Source of the DNA: an uncultured Bacilli bacterium
GTDB lineage: Bacteria > Bacillota_I > Bacilli_A > RF39 > UBA660
NCBI GenBank assembly: GCA_934096105.1
Contig: CAKOLH010000008.1
Location: 1 to 41,135 of the forward strand
Reading direction: 5' to 3'
Length of the DNA stretch: 41,135 nt
The notes under the pieces were generated by a model that saw only the letters and a program-made list of their open reading frames with translations, made no database searches and was not told where the DNA came from. Made by a program: the position numbers and the translations under genes. How positions within the stretch are numbered: position 1 is the stretch's first letter; the number at the start of each line of letters is the position of its first letter. Positions 31,489 through 39,626 of the stretch are shown piece after piece.

Positions 31489-33717
31489 ATGAGTAGTAAT
31501 AATAAACATTTTAAATATATTGATATTCTTAGAATATTTTCTTGTATAATGATATTTTTATATCATTTAAATATACTAAAAGGCGGCTTTTTAGCGGTAT
31601 CTATCTTTTTTGTTATAAGTGGATATCTATCTACGATAAAGCTCTTTAAGAAAGATAAGATATCCTTTAAAGAGTATTATTTAAATAAATTATTTAGATT
31701 ATATTTACCAATGTTAATTGTGGTTTTTGTATCTATTGGAGTTATTAAACTATTTTTAGATGTTAATTGGTTTAATTTAAAACCTGAAGTAACGTCAATT
31801 ATGCTAGGATATAATAACTTCTGGCAGATTATAACAAATATGGATTATTTTAGAAGTGGACTAGAATCACCTTTTATACATTTATGGTACATGGCTATAT
31901 TAATACAATTTGATTTAGTATTTCCTTTTATCTTTCTTTTACTAAAAAAGATAGGAGATAGAATTAATAAGATTATTCCTATTATAATTACTTTAGTTAT
32001 TTCTTTATTAAGTGGGGCTTACTTTTATTATTCAGGAATAAATGATGGTATTTTATTTACCTATTATAATACTTTTACTAGAATCTTTGCCCTATTCTTT
32101 GGAGTAACTCTTGGATTTATTCATCACTATTATAGAAACTTAGTACCTTCAAAAATTAAAAGTCCTATTTTAAAGAAATGTATCTTTTATACTTACTTAG
32201 TTATTTTATTACTACTATTTATTTTTATTAGTCCTAGTTCTAAATATATTTACTTAAGTATGATTATTACTACTCTACTTAGTGTAAGAATTACTGACTA
32301 TGCTACTTTGATATGTGATAATTGGGCTAATACCAATAAACTTGATAAGGTTATAAGTTATACTTCTAGTATTAGTTATGAGATATATTTAATAGAGTAT
32401 GTTGTAATTTATTTATTTGAATATATAGATTTAAATAAATATCTAGAATTATTTTTAATTATTATAATTACAATACTTTTATCAATGTTACTACATTTTA
32501 TTACTACAAATAAGGATAAAAAGTATAAAAATATAAGATATATATTAGGATTTGTGTTTTCTGGAATATTAGTATATGGTATATATGAATATGTAGTAGC
32601 AAGTGATTATACTAAAGATATTAATGAACTAAAAAATCAATTAGAACAAAATGAAAAGTTAGTAAAAGATAGTAAAGATAATTATATGATTAAATTAAGG
32701 GAAGAAGAAGATAATTGGCAAAAAGAATTGCAAACTCTCGAAGAAGATGAAAGTAAACTAGATGAAATAGTAACTAATTTACCAGTGGTAGGAATTGGTG
32801 ATTCCGTCCTACTTGGAGCGGTCAATAATCTATATAATAGATTCCCTAATGGCTACTTTGATGGTAAAGTATCTCGTACTGCTTGGGGTATAAATGATGT
32901 CTTACTTACACTAAAAAATAATAATGCACTTGGTAATCCAATCATATTTAACTTAGGAACTAACGGAGACTGTTCTTTAGAATGTAAAGAAGAAATACTT
33001 AGAACTTGCGGGGATAGAGATATCTTTTGGATTAATACTGTCAATTTAACTGATGTTAATGTAAGATTAAATATTCTCGCAGAATCTCATTCTAACCTAC
33101 ATATTATTGACTGGTATTCTATTTCTAGAGGACATAGTGAATATTTTGCTTATGATGGTATTCATTTAACTGGTGAAGGTAGAAAAGTATATACTGATAT
33201 TATTTATAATGCTATTTATAATATTTATAGAGAAAAATATGTTGAGAAGAAAAATGATATGATTAATAAACATGATGAAGAAATAAAAAGTAAGATTAGT
33301 TTTTATGGTAATGACCTCTTGCTTAATGCTTTTGATAATATTAAAACTAATTTTACTAATGCTAATTATATAACTGATAAAGATTTTAATTATAATAGTT
33401 TGAAAGGAGAAATTAAAAAGGAGATTAAAGATAATACTCTTAATCATAATGTTGTATTTTTATTTGATAATACTATAAATATTAGTAAGAAAGAATATAA
33501 TGATTTAATTAAGTTATGTGATGGTCATAATATTTATATTATTTCTACTGATAAAAAGCTTAGTAAGATTAAATTTGATAATGATAATGTTAAATATATT
33601 AATATCTATAAAGAAATTAAAGATCTTAATTATTTAGCCCCTGATAACATTCATTTGAATAAGGAAGGTAATGTATATCTTAGTAATCTTTTGAATAAAA
33701 TTATAAATAATAAATAG
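31489..33717 (+). CDS. OatA-like membrane O-acyltransferase with two SGNH-type domains
   Basis: 742 residues. The N-terminal acyltransferase-3 domain (about 8-350, some ten membrane segments) starts YIDILRIFSCIMIFLYHLN and has FFVISGYLST. A last membrane segment and a coiled coil (about 380-425) lead to an SGNH domain (about 430-590) with GDS (437-439), NLGTNGD and DGIH (556-559). This is the OatA layout that O-acetylates cell-wall sugars. A further domain (about 600-740) ends in DNIHLNKEG (719-727) like a second SGNH, but its GDS position reads GND (607-609), so the Ser nucleophile is lost. It starts after AGAGG and is a single gene ending in hairpin cluster 4. Confidence 0.85.
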   Translation: MSSNNKHFKYIDILRIFSCIMIFLYHLNILKGGFLAVSIFFVISGYLSTIKLFKKDKISFKEYYLNKLFRLYLPMLIVVFVSIGVIKLFLDVNWFNLKPEVTSIMLGYNNFWQIITNMDYFRSGLESPFIHLWYMAILIQFDLVFPFIFLLLKKIGDRINKIIPIIITLVISLLSGAYFYYSGINDGILFTYYNTFTRIFALFFGVTLGFIHHYYRNLVPSKIKSPILKKCIFYTYLVILLLLFIFISPSSKYIYLSMIITTLLSVRITDYATLICDNWANTNKLDKVISYTSSISYEIYLIEYVVIYLFEYIDLNKYLELFLIIIITILLSMLLHFITTNKDKKYKNIRYILGFVFSGILVYGIYEYVVASDYTKDINELKNQLEQNEKLVKDSKDNYMIKLREEEDNWQKELQTLEEDESKLDEIVTNLPVVGIGDSVLLGAVNNLYNRFPNGYFDGKVSRTAWGINDVLLTLKNNNALGNPIIFNLGTNGDCSLECKEEILRTCGDRDIFWINTVNLTDVNVRLNILAESHSNLHIIDWYSISRGHSEYFAYDGIHLTGEGRKVYTDIIYNAIYNIYREKYVEKKNDMINKHDEEIKSKISFYGNDLLLNAFDNIKTNFTNANYITDKDFNYNSLKGEIKKEIKDNTLNHNVVFLFDNTINISKKEYNDLIKLCDGHNIYIISTDKKLSKIKFDNDNVKYINIYKEIKDLNYLAPDNIHLNKEGNVYLSNLLNKIINNK

Positions 33718-33720
33718 ATC

Positions 33721-33779
33721 AAAAGGAAGACTTAAAATTAAGGCTTCCTTTTGCCTCTTAAGACTACAGGCTTAAGAGG
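33721..33779 (+). repeat. Tandem conserved-loop hairpins, cluster 4 (two hairpins)
   Basis: Hairpin 8 (33721-33752): 9-bp stem AAAAGGAAG with a longer apical part ACTTAAAATTAAGG that itself pairs; the A- and T-rich flanks make it a bidirectional terminator between the convergent OatA-like gene and spoVAE. Hairpin 9 (33754-33779): 9-bp stem CCTCTTAAG, loop ACTACAGG, the inverted copy of hairpin 6. Confidence 0.8.
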
Positions 33780-33794
33780 AATATAATAATTTAA

Positions 33795-34148
33795 TTAATG
33801 TCTAGGTTTAAATATTAAGGCTAAGACAAATGATAAGAATAAGGCTACTGATATACCTGCAGATGTTAAATTAAATATACCAAAGGCTAAACCCAAAGGC
33901 CCTAAAGCCGCTCCTGTTTCCATAGCCCCATGAATTAGCAGATGACCAAACGAAGTAATAGGAATTAGAGCTCCTGCTCCAGCATACAAGACTATTCTAT
34001 CATATATACCTGCTATATCAAGTAAAGCCCCTACTACAACAAAGATACTAGTTACATGACCAGGAGTAAGTTTCGTATTGTCTAGAATAAGCTGAGCTAT
34101 CATACAAACAAAGCCGCAAAATAGAAAAGCATAAACATAAGTCATCAT
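33795..34148 (-). CDS. spoVAE: Stage V sporulation protein AE (SpoVAEb type)
   Basis: 117 residues, membrane protein with four hydrophobic segments. TPGHVTSIFVVVGALLDIAGIYD and ALIPITSFGHLLIHGAMETGA are typical of SpoVAE. With SpoVAC and SpoVAD it takes part in dipicolinic acid uptake during sporulation and release at germination. It overlaps the end of spoVAD by 4 bp (ATGA). Confidence 0.93.
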   Translation of the reverse strand: MMTYVYAFLFCGFVCMIAQLILDNTKLTPGHVTSIFVVVGALLDIAGIYDRIVLYAGAGALIPITSFGHLLIHGAMETGAALGPLGLAFGIFNLTSAGISVALFLSFVLALIFKPRH

Positions 34149-35140
34149 TCTACTACCTCCAAACTAACACAGTTTGCTATCGCAGGTATTGATTCTTTTT
34201 GAAAAGTAAATGTTGGCGAGAAGATAGCCCCTGTTGGTACTATTAACACTCTCTTAAATTTACCCTTTAACATTTCTTTATATATATAACCAAAATTTAC
34301 TAAACCTGAACATACTGGTCCAGATCCTCCCGCGAAGACAGGCTGACGCTCTATATCATATAACATAGTACCACAGTCATTATAATTATCTCCCAATTCA
34401 ATATTATACTTAGTAAGCATATAATCCTTCAGTATTTCTTTACCATATACTCCTAAATCTCCAGTTAATATTAAGTCATAATAAGATGTATCTCTTTTAG
34501 TATCAGTCAAATGATTATATATAACATCTCCTGCAGCTGGAGCCATTACTGCTCCCATATGATTAACATCAGTAGTCCCCATATCCACTACCTTTCCTAT
34601 TGTTGAAGACTCTATTTTTACTTTATTTTTCTTATTGGTAAGTAGTATCGATACAGCTCCAGTAGCAGTAAAAGTAGCAGTCTTTGGTTTAGGAGTACCA
34701 TATTCAGTAGGATTTCTAAATTGTTTCTCACTAACCATATTGTGACTAGATGTTGAAACTAATATTCTTTTACATAATTTTCCCTCAATAAAATTACTTC
34801 CAATAATTAACCCTTCACTACTTGTCGCACAGGCTTCAAATATTCCAAGGAAAGGTATATCAAAGTCTCTAGCCATATAGTCAGAAGCCGCTATCTGATT
34901 CTGTAAATCTCCTGATATTAAAAGATCAATATCTTGTTCTTTTAACTTATTCTTTTTTAGAATGCTTTCATTAGCTTCTTTCAAAAGATGAACTTCTGCC
35001 TTCTCCCAAGATTTTTCACCAAAGTATAAATCTTTCTTATGTTTTTTATCAAAATATTTTGATAATGGTCCATCATTTTCATAATTACCGCATACTGTAT
35101 AAGCATCCTCAATAAAAACATTATTATATTTAGTTGTCAT
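34145..35140 (-). CDS. spoVAD: Stage V sporulation protein AD
   Basis: 331 residues, normal length. Thiolase-like fold: LFGIFEACATSSEGLIIGSN-type segment (FLGIFEACATSSEGL), FRNPTEYGTPKPKTATFTATGA, and GDLGVYGKEIL. SpoVAD binds dipicolinic acid at the spore inner membrane. Second gene of a three-gene spoVAC-AD-AE operon, which is the conserved minimum; spoVAA, AB and AF are absent here. Confidence 0.95.
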   Translation of the reverse strand: MTTKYNNVFIEDAYTVCGNYENDGPLSKYFDKKHKKDLYFGEKSWEKAEVHLLKEANESILKKNKLKEQDIDLLISGDLQNQIAASDYMARDFDIPFLGIFEACATSSEGLIIGSNFIEGKLCKRILVSTSSHNMVSEKQFRNPTEYGTPKPKTATFTATGAVSILLTNKKNKVKIESSTIGKVVDMGTTDVNHMGAVMAPAAGDVIYNHLTDTKRDTSYYDLILTGDLGVYGKEILKDYMLTKYNIELGDNYNDCGTMLYDIERQPVFAGGSGPVCSGLVNFGYIYKEMLKGKFKRVLIVPTGAIFSPTFTFQKESIPAIANCVSLEVVE

Positions 35141-35141
35141 A

Positions 35142-35582
35142 TTATCCTCCCATCACTAGTAGTCTTATTAACCCAAAGAAATATACTGCTACTACACCAT
35201 ATAGTATTACAGTTCCTGCTAGTTTAAATATATTAGACCCAATTCCAAGTACTAAGCCTTCATGCTTATACTCTAAGGCTGCTGATGTCATTGAATGAGC
35301 AAACCCTGTTATCGGTATTATAAGTGCGGCTTTTACTTTACTTACTAGTACATCAAATACTCCGCAGGCTGTAAGTACTGAAGCAATCGTTATTAAAGTA
35401 AGTATTACCATTACTCCTGATTCTTTTCTAGGTAAATCAAACCACATCATATAACATCTAAGTAATAATTCTGACAAACTACCAAGAAGTCCTCCTACTA
35501 GAAAGGCTACAAGAGCATTTCCTATAACATTCTCTTTTGGAGTATGCTTATCTACTATTTCTTTATATCTTTTTTTATCCAT
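35142..35582 (-). CDS. spoVAC: Stage V sporulation protein AC
   Basis: 146 residues. The cytoplasmic N-terminus YKEIVDKHTPKENVIGNALV is followed by about four membrane segments, with KAALIIPITGFAHSMTSAALE as in SpoVAC. In Bacillus SpoVAC is a mechanosensitive channel component for dipicolinic acid. First gene of the operon, one base from spoVAD. A CATAGTA sequence at 35635-35641 on the minus strand could be the -10 element of a forespore (SigF/SigG) promoter, but I see no convincing -35. Confidence 0.94.
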   Translation of the reverse strand: MDKKRYKEIVDKHTPKENVIGNALVAFLVGGLLGSLSELLLRCYMMWFDLPRKESGVMVILTLITIASVLTACGVFDVLVSKVKAALIIPITGFAHSMTSAALEYKHEGLVLGIGSNIFKLAGTVILYGVVAVYFFGLIRLLVMGG

Positions 35583-35670
35583 ATAATCACCAGTAATAGT
35601 ATTAAACAGATATATATAAAATATACTAAAAATACTATGATAAATTTAATATTTCTTCATATAATTTATT

Positions 35671-36972
35671 ATGAAAAATAAATTTGTTAAATCCACTATT
35701 ATATTAATTATTGGAGGTCTAATTACTAAAATACTTGGTATGGCTATTAAAATAGTTCTCACTAGAACTATTGGTACAGAAGGCATTAGTAAGTATATGC
35801 TCGTTCTTCCTACTTTTAATTTGTTTATTACTTTATGTAATCTTGGGGTACCTACCGCTATTACAAAGATGGTATCTGAAAGAAAGAAAAGTAGTAAAAA
35901 AATAGTTATACCTATTACATATATAATATTAGTATATAATATTTTACTTATTATTATATTGTTTATTATATCCCCTATTCTAGCTAAAAATTTATTACAT
36001 TCTAATGACTTATATTATCCATTAATATCTATTGGTATTACACTTCCTTTTATTGCAGTATCTAGCATTATTAAAGGCTATTTTTTTGGCAAAGAAAGGG
36101 TTTTTCCCTGTACTCTATCTAATATTATTGAGCAAATAGTTAGACTTATTCTTACTATTTTAATCGTAGGTAATATGATGCAGTATGGTCTTACTACTGC
36201 AATTACTTTTGTGGTACTAATTAATATCCTAAGTGAAGGCTTTTCTATTATTGTTCTTCTCTTCTTTTTACCAAAAGAAAAAATAGTAAAAGAAGATTTT
36301 CATAAAGATAATAAAATTATTAGAGAAATACTAGGTATTAGTATCCCCACTACTACTGCGAGAATGATTGGTTCTATTACTTATTTCTTCGAACCTATTA
36401 TACTTACTAATATATTAAAATATGCTGGATACTCTAATGACTATATTACTTTAGAATATGGTATTATTAATGGTTATGTATACCCTTTATTATTACTACC
36501 TAGTTTCTTTACCCTAGCTATATCATCCGCTATACTACCAGTAGTATCTAATTCTTATAGCAGGGGTAATATATCACATACTAAAAAGAAAATAAAAGAA
36601 GCTATTATCTTTTCTTTACTTATCGGAATACCTTCTACTTTAATATTCATTTTTATACCAGATGTACCATTAAAACTAGTATATAATACTAATTTAGGTT
36701 TAGAATATATAAAAGTAACCGCTCCATTCTTTTTACTTCATTATATACAGGCTCCTCTTACAAGTAGTTTAAATGGTATGGGATATTCTAAAGAGGCTAT
36801 GAAGGGTACTTTATATGGTGGTATAATTAAATTACTTAGTTTAACTATTCTAAGTTATTTAAAGATAGGATTATGGAGTTTAATTATATCTAGTATATTA
36901 AATATATTAACTGTTACTATTCATCATATTTATTATATAAATAAGTATTTAAAAAGTACTAACTATTCTTAG
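35671..36972 (+). CDS. spoVB: Stage V sporulation protein B, MATE/MurJ-like flippase
   Basis: 433 residues (Bacillus SpoVB is about 518), with 12 or more membrane segments. It starts FVKSTIILIIGGLITKILGM with the RTIGTEGISKYML motif, then NLGVPTAITKMVSERK and SSIIKGYFFGKERVFPCTLS, as in SpoVB polysaccharide flippases. In Bacillus it is needed for the spore cortex. There is no ribosome binding site: a CATATAAT -10 candidate ends only five bases before the ATG, so the mRNA may be leaderless. CATATAAT is close to the SigE -10 CATACAAT (inference). It is divergent from spoVAC and overlaps the next gene by 14 bp tail to tail. Confidence 0.85.
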   Translation: MKNKFVKSTIILIIGGLITKILGMAIKIVLTRTIGTEGISKYMLVLPTFNLFITLCNLGVPTAITKMVSERKKSSKKIVIPITYIILVYNILLIIILFIISPILAKNLLHSNDLYYPLISIGITLPFIAVSSIIKGYFFGKERVFPCTLSNIIEQIVRLILTILIVGNMMQYGLTTAITFVVLINILSEGFSIIVLLFFLPKEKIVKEDFHKDNKIIREILGISIPTTTARMIGSITYFFEPIILTNILKYAGYSNDYITLEYGIINGYVYPLLLLPSFFTLAISSAILPVVSNSYSRGNISHTKKKIKEAIIFSLLIGIPSTLIFIFIPDVPLKLVYNTNLGLEYIKVTAPFFLLHYIQAPLTSSLNGMGYSKEAMKGTLYGGIIKLLSLTILSYLKIGLWSLIISSILNILTVTIHHIYYINKYLKSTNYS

Positions 36973-38116
36973 TTAGTACTTTCTTTAAGGTATCGCCTTT
37001 TACTAATTCATCATAAGATGCTCCTATTCTGGCAAAGGAAGACATATCTTCAGTAAGTGAGTAATCTAATAGTGACTTATTAAATTCTTTTTTAAAGTAT
37101 TCAGGATCCTTCTTGTAATTTTCATACATATATACACTAAATAACTGACCAAATCCATATATAAAAGGATCTTTTAATGATAACTTATTATCTTTAGGAG
37201 CAAGATGGACATTATAGTTTCTTCCTATTGTCTCTAAATAAGGGGTAAACTCTTTAACATCTATTTTTAACTCTTCACCAAACTTATTTTCTATATCTGA
37301 TACTCTACATAAAATATTGGCATATATACTATTTATTAATAATTCTATTATGTAATCATGTAAAAGCATATTTGCTTCTTCTATATAAAGTTTATTTTCT
37401 ATAAGATAATTAATATAGGCATATTCTATAAATGAAGATGGTACTTCATAAAAAGGACTATTGAATGTTTTATCATACTCTCTTATTCTACCACTATTTA
37501 AATATAAATTTGCTTCATAACTATGTCCTAATTCATGACTAAGTATTTTTGATAATTTTATATTGTCCTCTAAATAGTTATTTAAAAATATTATATTTTT
37601 ATTCATTATTGAAAATGGATAGCTTTGGCCCTCATATCCCTCTAATGGAACATAAAATATATTTTGCTGATTTAACATAGCTTTGTATTGATTATATATT
37701 TGTAGGTCAAAACTATTTAGAAAACTATTAAGTATATCTTCTAGCTCATCATATTGATGTCTTAGATAATCTTTTCCATAATATTTATATACGTTTGGTT
37801 TAGTACTTAATATTTGTTTTGATGATGAATTGAATATTTTGAAATATTTTTCTTGATTTGTAATGATGTTTTCTATGTACTTGCAGCAGGATATGTTACC
37901 ATCATCATATAATGAATCATCATCATTCCAAGAAAGCTTTAACTTAAGATCGGGAAAATGTTCTTCACATATTGTTGATAGTAATATTAAATCGCTAGCT
38001 ATTAGTTTCTTCTTTGACTTAGTACCCGCTTTAGCATATTTATAATTAAATATTTCTATTACTCTTTCTATTCTTTTTATAATTTCTATATGTTCTTCTG
38101 ATAAATTATTATTCAT
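36959..38116 (-). CDS. M3-family (PepF-like) zinc oligopeptidase, short form
   Basis: 385 residues, well short of PepF (about 600). The zinc site HELGHSYEA is near residue 193, with the third ligand Glu expected in PFYEVPSSFIEYA. Downstream helices and LYSL-like C-terminal elements (YGFGQLFSVYMY, FARIGAS) fit M3 oligopeptidases. The start has GGGGG five bases upstream. It probably degrades peptides in the cytoplasm; no signal peptide is seen. It is convergent with spoVB, and the last 14 bp overlap. Confidence 0.8.
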   Translation of the reverse strand: MNNNLSEEHIEIIKRIERVIEIFNYKYAKAGTKSKKKLIASDLILLSTICEEHFPDLKLKLSWNDDDSLYDDGNISCCKYIENIITNQEKYFKIFNSSSKQILSTKPNVYKYYGKDYLRHQYDELEDILNSFLNSFDLQIYNQYKAMLNQQNIFYVPLEGYEGQSYPFSIMNKNIIFLNNYLEDNIKLSKILSHELGHSYEANLYLNSGRIREYDKTFNSPFYEVPSSFIEYAYINYLIENKLYIEEANMLLHDYIIELLINSIYANILCRVSDIENKFGEELKIDVKEFTPYLETIGRNYNVHLAPKDNKLSLKDPFIYGFGQLFSVYMYENYKKDPEYFKKEFNKSLLDYSLTEDMSSFARIGASYDELVKGDTLKKVLTKNS

Positions 38117-38133
38117 AAGTACCCCCTAATACA

Positions 38134-38161
38134 AGTATAACATATAAATTAATAATGTAAA
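38134..38161 (-). promoter_or_regulatory. Promoter of the M3 peptidase gene
   Basis: TTTACA (38161-38156), 16-base spacer, TATACT (38139-38134). Confidence 0.65.
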
Positions 38162-38171
38162 CAAAATATTT

Positions 38172-38224
38172 CATTATGAAGACCTTAGGCTTCATAATGC
38201 CCCGAAAGACTGTAGGCTTAAGGG
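38172..38224 (+). repeat. Tandem conserved-loop hairpins, cluster 5 (two hairpins)
   Basis: Hairpin 10 (38172-38199): 10-bp perfect stem CATTATGAAG, loop ACCTTAGG. Hairpin 11 (38201-38224): imperfect stem CCCGAAAG, loop ACTGTAGG, looking like a decayed copy of hairpins 6 and 9. Here both flanking genes are on the minus strand while the loops read in the plus orientation, unlike the other clusters. Confidence 0.75.
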
Positions 38225-38254
38225 AAAAAAAGATAACTTTAAGCACACCAGTTA
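38225..38254 (-). terminator. Terminator of mltG
   Basis: AAGATAACT / AGTTATCTT followed by a T-run on the minus strand. The loop contains the mltG stop codon. Confidence 0.85.
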
Positions 38255-39315
38255 TCTTCTTTCTTTAATTTATTAATTATATTATTATGTTCAGTACTAT
38301 TTTTAGTTAAATATACTTTACCATTACAATCTGCAACAAAGTAATAATATTCATGTTTATCTGGGTTAATTGTAGCCTCAATAGACTCAATACCTGGATT
38401 ACATATTGGTCCTATTGGTAGACCAGTATTACTACTACATCTAGTATTATATTTATTCTTACAATCATTAAGTTCCTTATAAGTAAGGCTATAACTCCAG
38501 TCATCTATCTTTGATGCATAGTAAGTAGTAGCATCACTACCCAAAGTAGGATAAGCACTGCTATTAAGTCTGTTATAAAAGACACCTGCTACTCCCTTTC
38601 TATCAGTAGCTTTAGCTCCTTCTAATTCAACAATTGAAGCTAAAGTAATTATTTCATGAACACTTAGATCGCTCTTATTAATTTCATCTTTATATTTAGA
38701 TAATTTCTTATCCATTTCATCTAACATCTTAGTAAATATTTCTTCAGTAGTTACTTCTCTATTATTAAATCTATAAGTATCAGGAAATAAATATCCCTCT
38801 AGACTATAATAGATATTTTTATTTTTAATATCCTCAGTCAAAAACCAATACTTATTTATTAAAGTATCTATAAAAGTCTCATCAGATGCTTTCTTTATAA
38901 CATCATCATAACTATTATTAGTATTTTCACTAATTAATGTAGCTATCTTTCTTATATTAATACCCTCTTTAAAAGTAATAGATATCTCATTAGGATTATA
39001 TTTAGTACCCTCTTCAAGGATCTTTACAATCTTTTCAACGCCCATATTTTCAGATAATTCATAAGTACCTGCTTTTAAATTGGACTTATTAGTTAATTTT
39101 ATATATACTTTAAATATAGATACATTCTTAATTAGATTATTATCTTTTAAAGTCTTTGCTATATCATTAATAGTACCTTCTTCAATATTTACTATTTTCT
39201 TAGTATCAGAATTAGATGTACCAGCCATATTTACTTTATAATATACCCCCAAAGCAAGTATCACAGTAGTAAATACTACGAGTAATACTATTGCCATATT
39301 TCTAAAATTCTTCAT
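38239..39315 (-). CDS. mltG: Endolytic murein transglycosylase MltG
   Basis: 358 residues. An N-terminal membrane anchor is at about 6-27 (MAIVLLVVFTTVILALGVYY). A LysM-like region follows (about 40-110), then the YceG domain with ITLASIVELEGA (catalytic Glu), GVAGVFYNRL, YPTLGSDATTYYA, NTGLPIGPICNPGIESIEA and YYYFVADCNGK. MltG cuts nascent glycan strands at the membrane and sets their length. It follows DUF1292 in the ireB, ruvX, DUF1292, mltG order known from Bacillus. Confidence 0.95.
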   Translation of the reverse strand: MKNFRNMAIVLLVVFTTVILALGVYYKVNMAGTSNSDTKKIVNIEEGTINDIAKTLKDNNLIKNVSIFKVYIKLTNKSNLKAGTYELSENMGVEKIVKILEEGTKYNPNEISITFKEGINIRKIATLISENTNNSYDDVIKKASDETFIDTLINKYWFLTEDIKNKNIYYSLEGYLFPDTYRFNNREVTTEEIFTKMLDEMDKKLSKYKDEINKSDLSVHEIITLASIVELEGAKATDRKGVAGVFYNRLNSSAYPTLGSDATTYYASKIDDWSYSLTYKELNDCKNKYNTRCSSNTGLPIGPICNPGIESIEATINPDKHEYYYFVADCNGKVYLTKNSTEHNNIINKLKKEDNWCA

Positions 39316-39330
39316 AATACCTCCAAGAAA

Positions 39331-39349
39331 AAAAGTAATTAGTTACTTT
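39331..39349 (-). terminator. Terminator between DUF1292 gene and mltG
   Basis: AAAGTAA, loop CTAA, TTACTTT followed by T on the minus strand. It overlaps the DUF1292 stop, and the mltG ribosome binding site GGAGG follows, so it may act as an internal attenuator. Confidence 0.65.
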
Positions 39350-39626
39350 CTTCGCTATTCTTTTTGTTTTCTTCTTGAATGGAATCTAGTATTGTTTCAA
39401 TTATTTTCCATTCTCTTTCTGTTTCTACTGGTAATAGTTCTAGTGGTTCAGCATCAGGCTTAAATACACTAGCATATACTCTAACATTACCTTCTTCGTC
39501 AGTACTATTATCAGTATAAACCATATAATTTTTCTTGGTTTCATCTGATTCAAAAGTAAATAGTACTTCAAATTCTATTTCTTTTCCATCTTTATCTATT
39601 ACTTTAAATTTGTTTTCTTTATCCAT
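39339..39626 (-). CDS. DUF1292 family protein (YrzB-like)
   Basis: 95 residues, acidic. FKVIDKDGKEIEFEVLFTFE, KNYMVYTDNSTDEEGNVRVY and WKIIETILDSI match the small DUF1292/YrzB family. The function is unknown. It overlaps the end of ruvX by 8 bp, in a gene order conserved in Bacillota. Confidence 0.9.
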   Translation of the reverse strand: MDKENKFKVIDKDGKEIEFEVLFTFESDETKKNYMVYTDNSTDEEGNVRVYASVFKPDAEPLELLPVETEREWKIIETILDSIQEENKKNSEESN

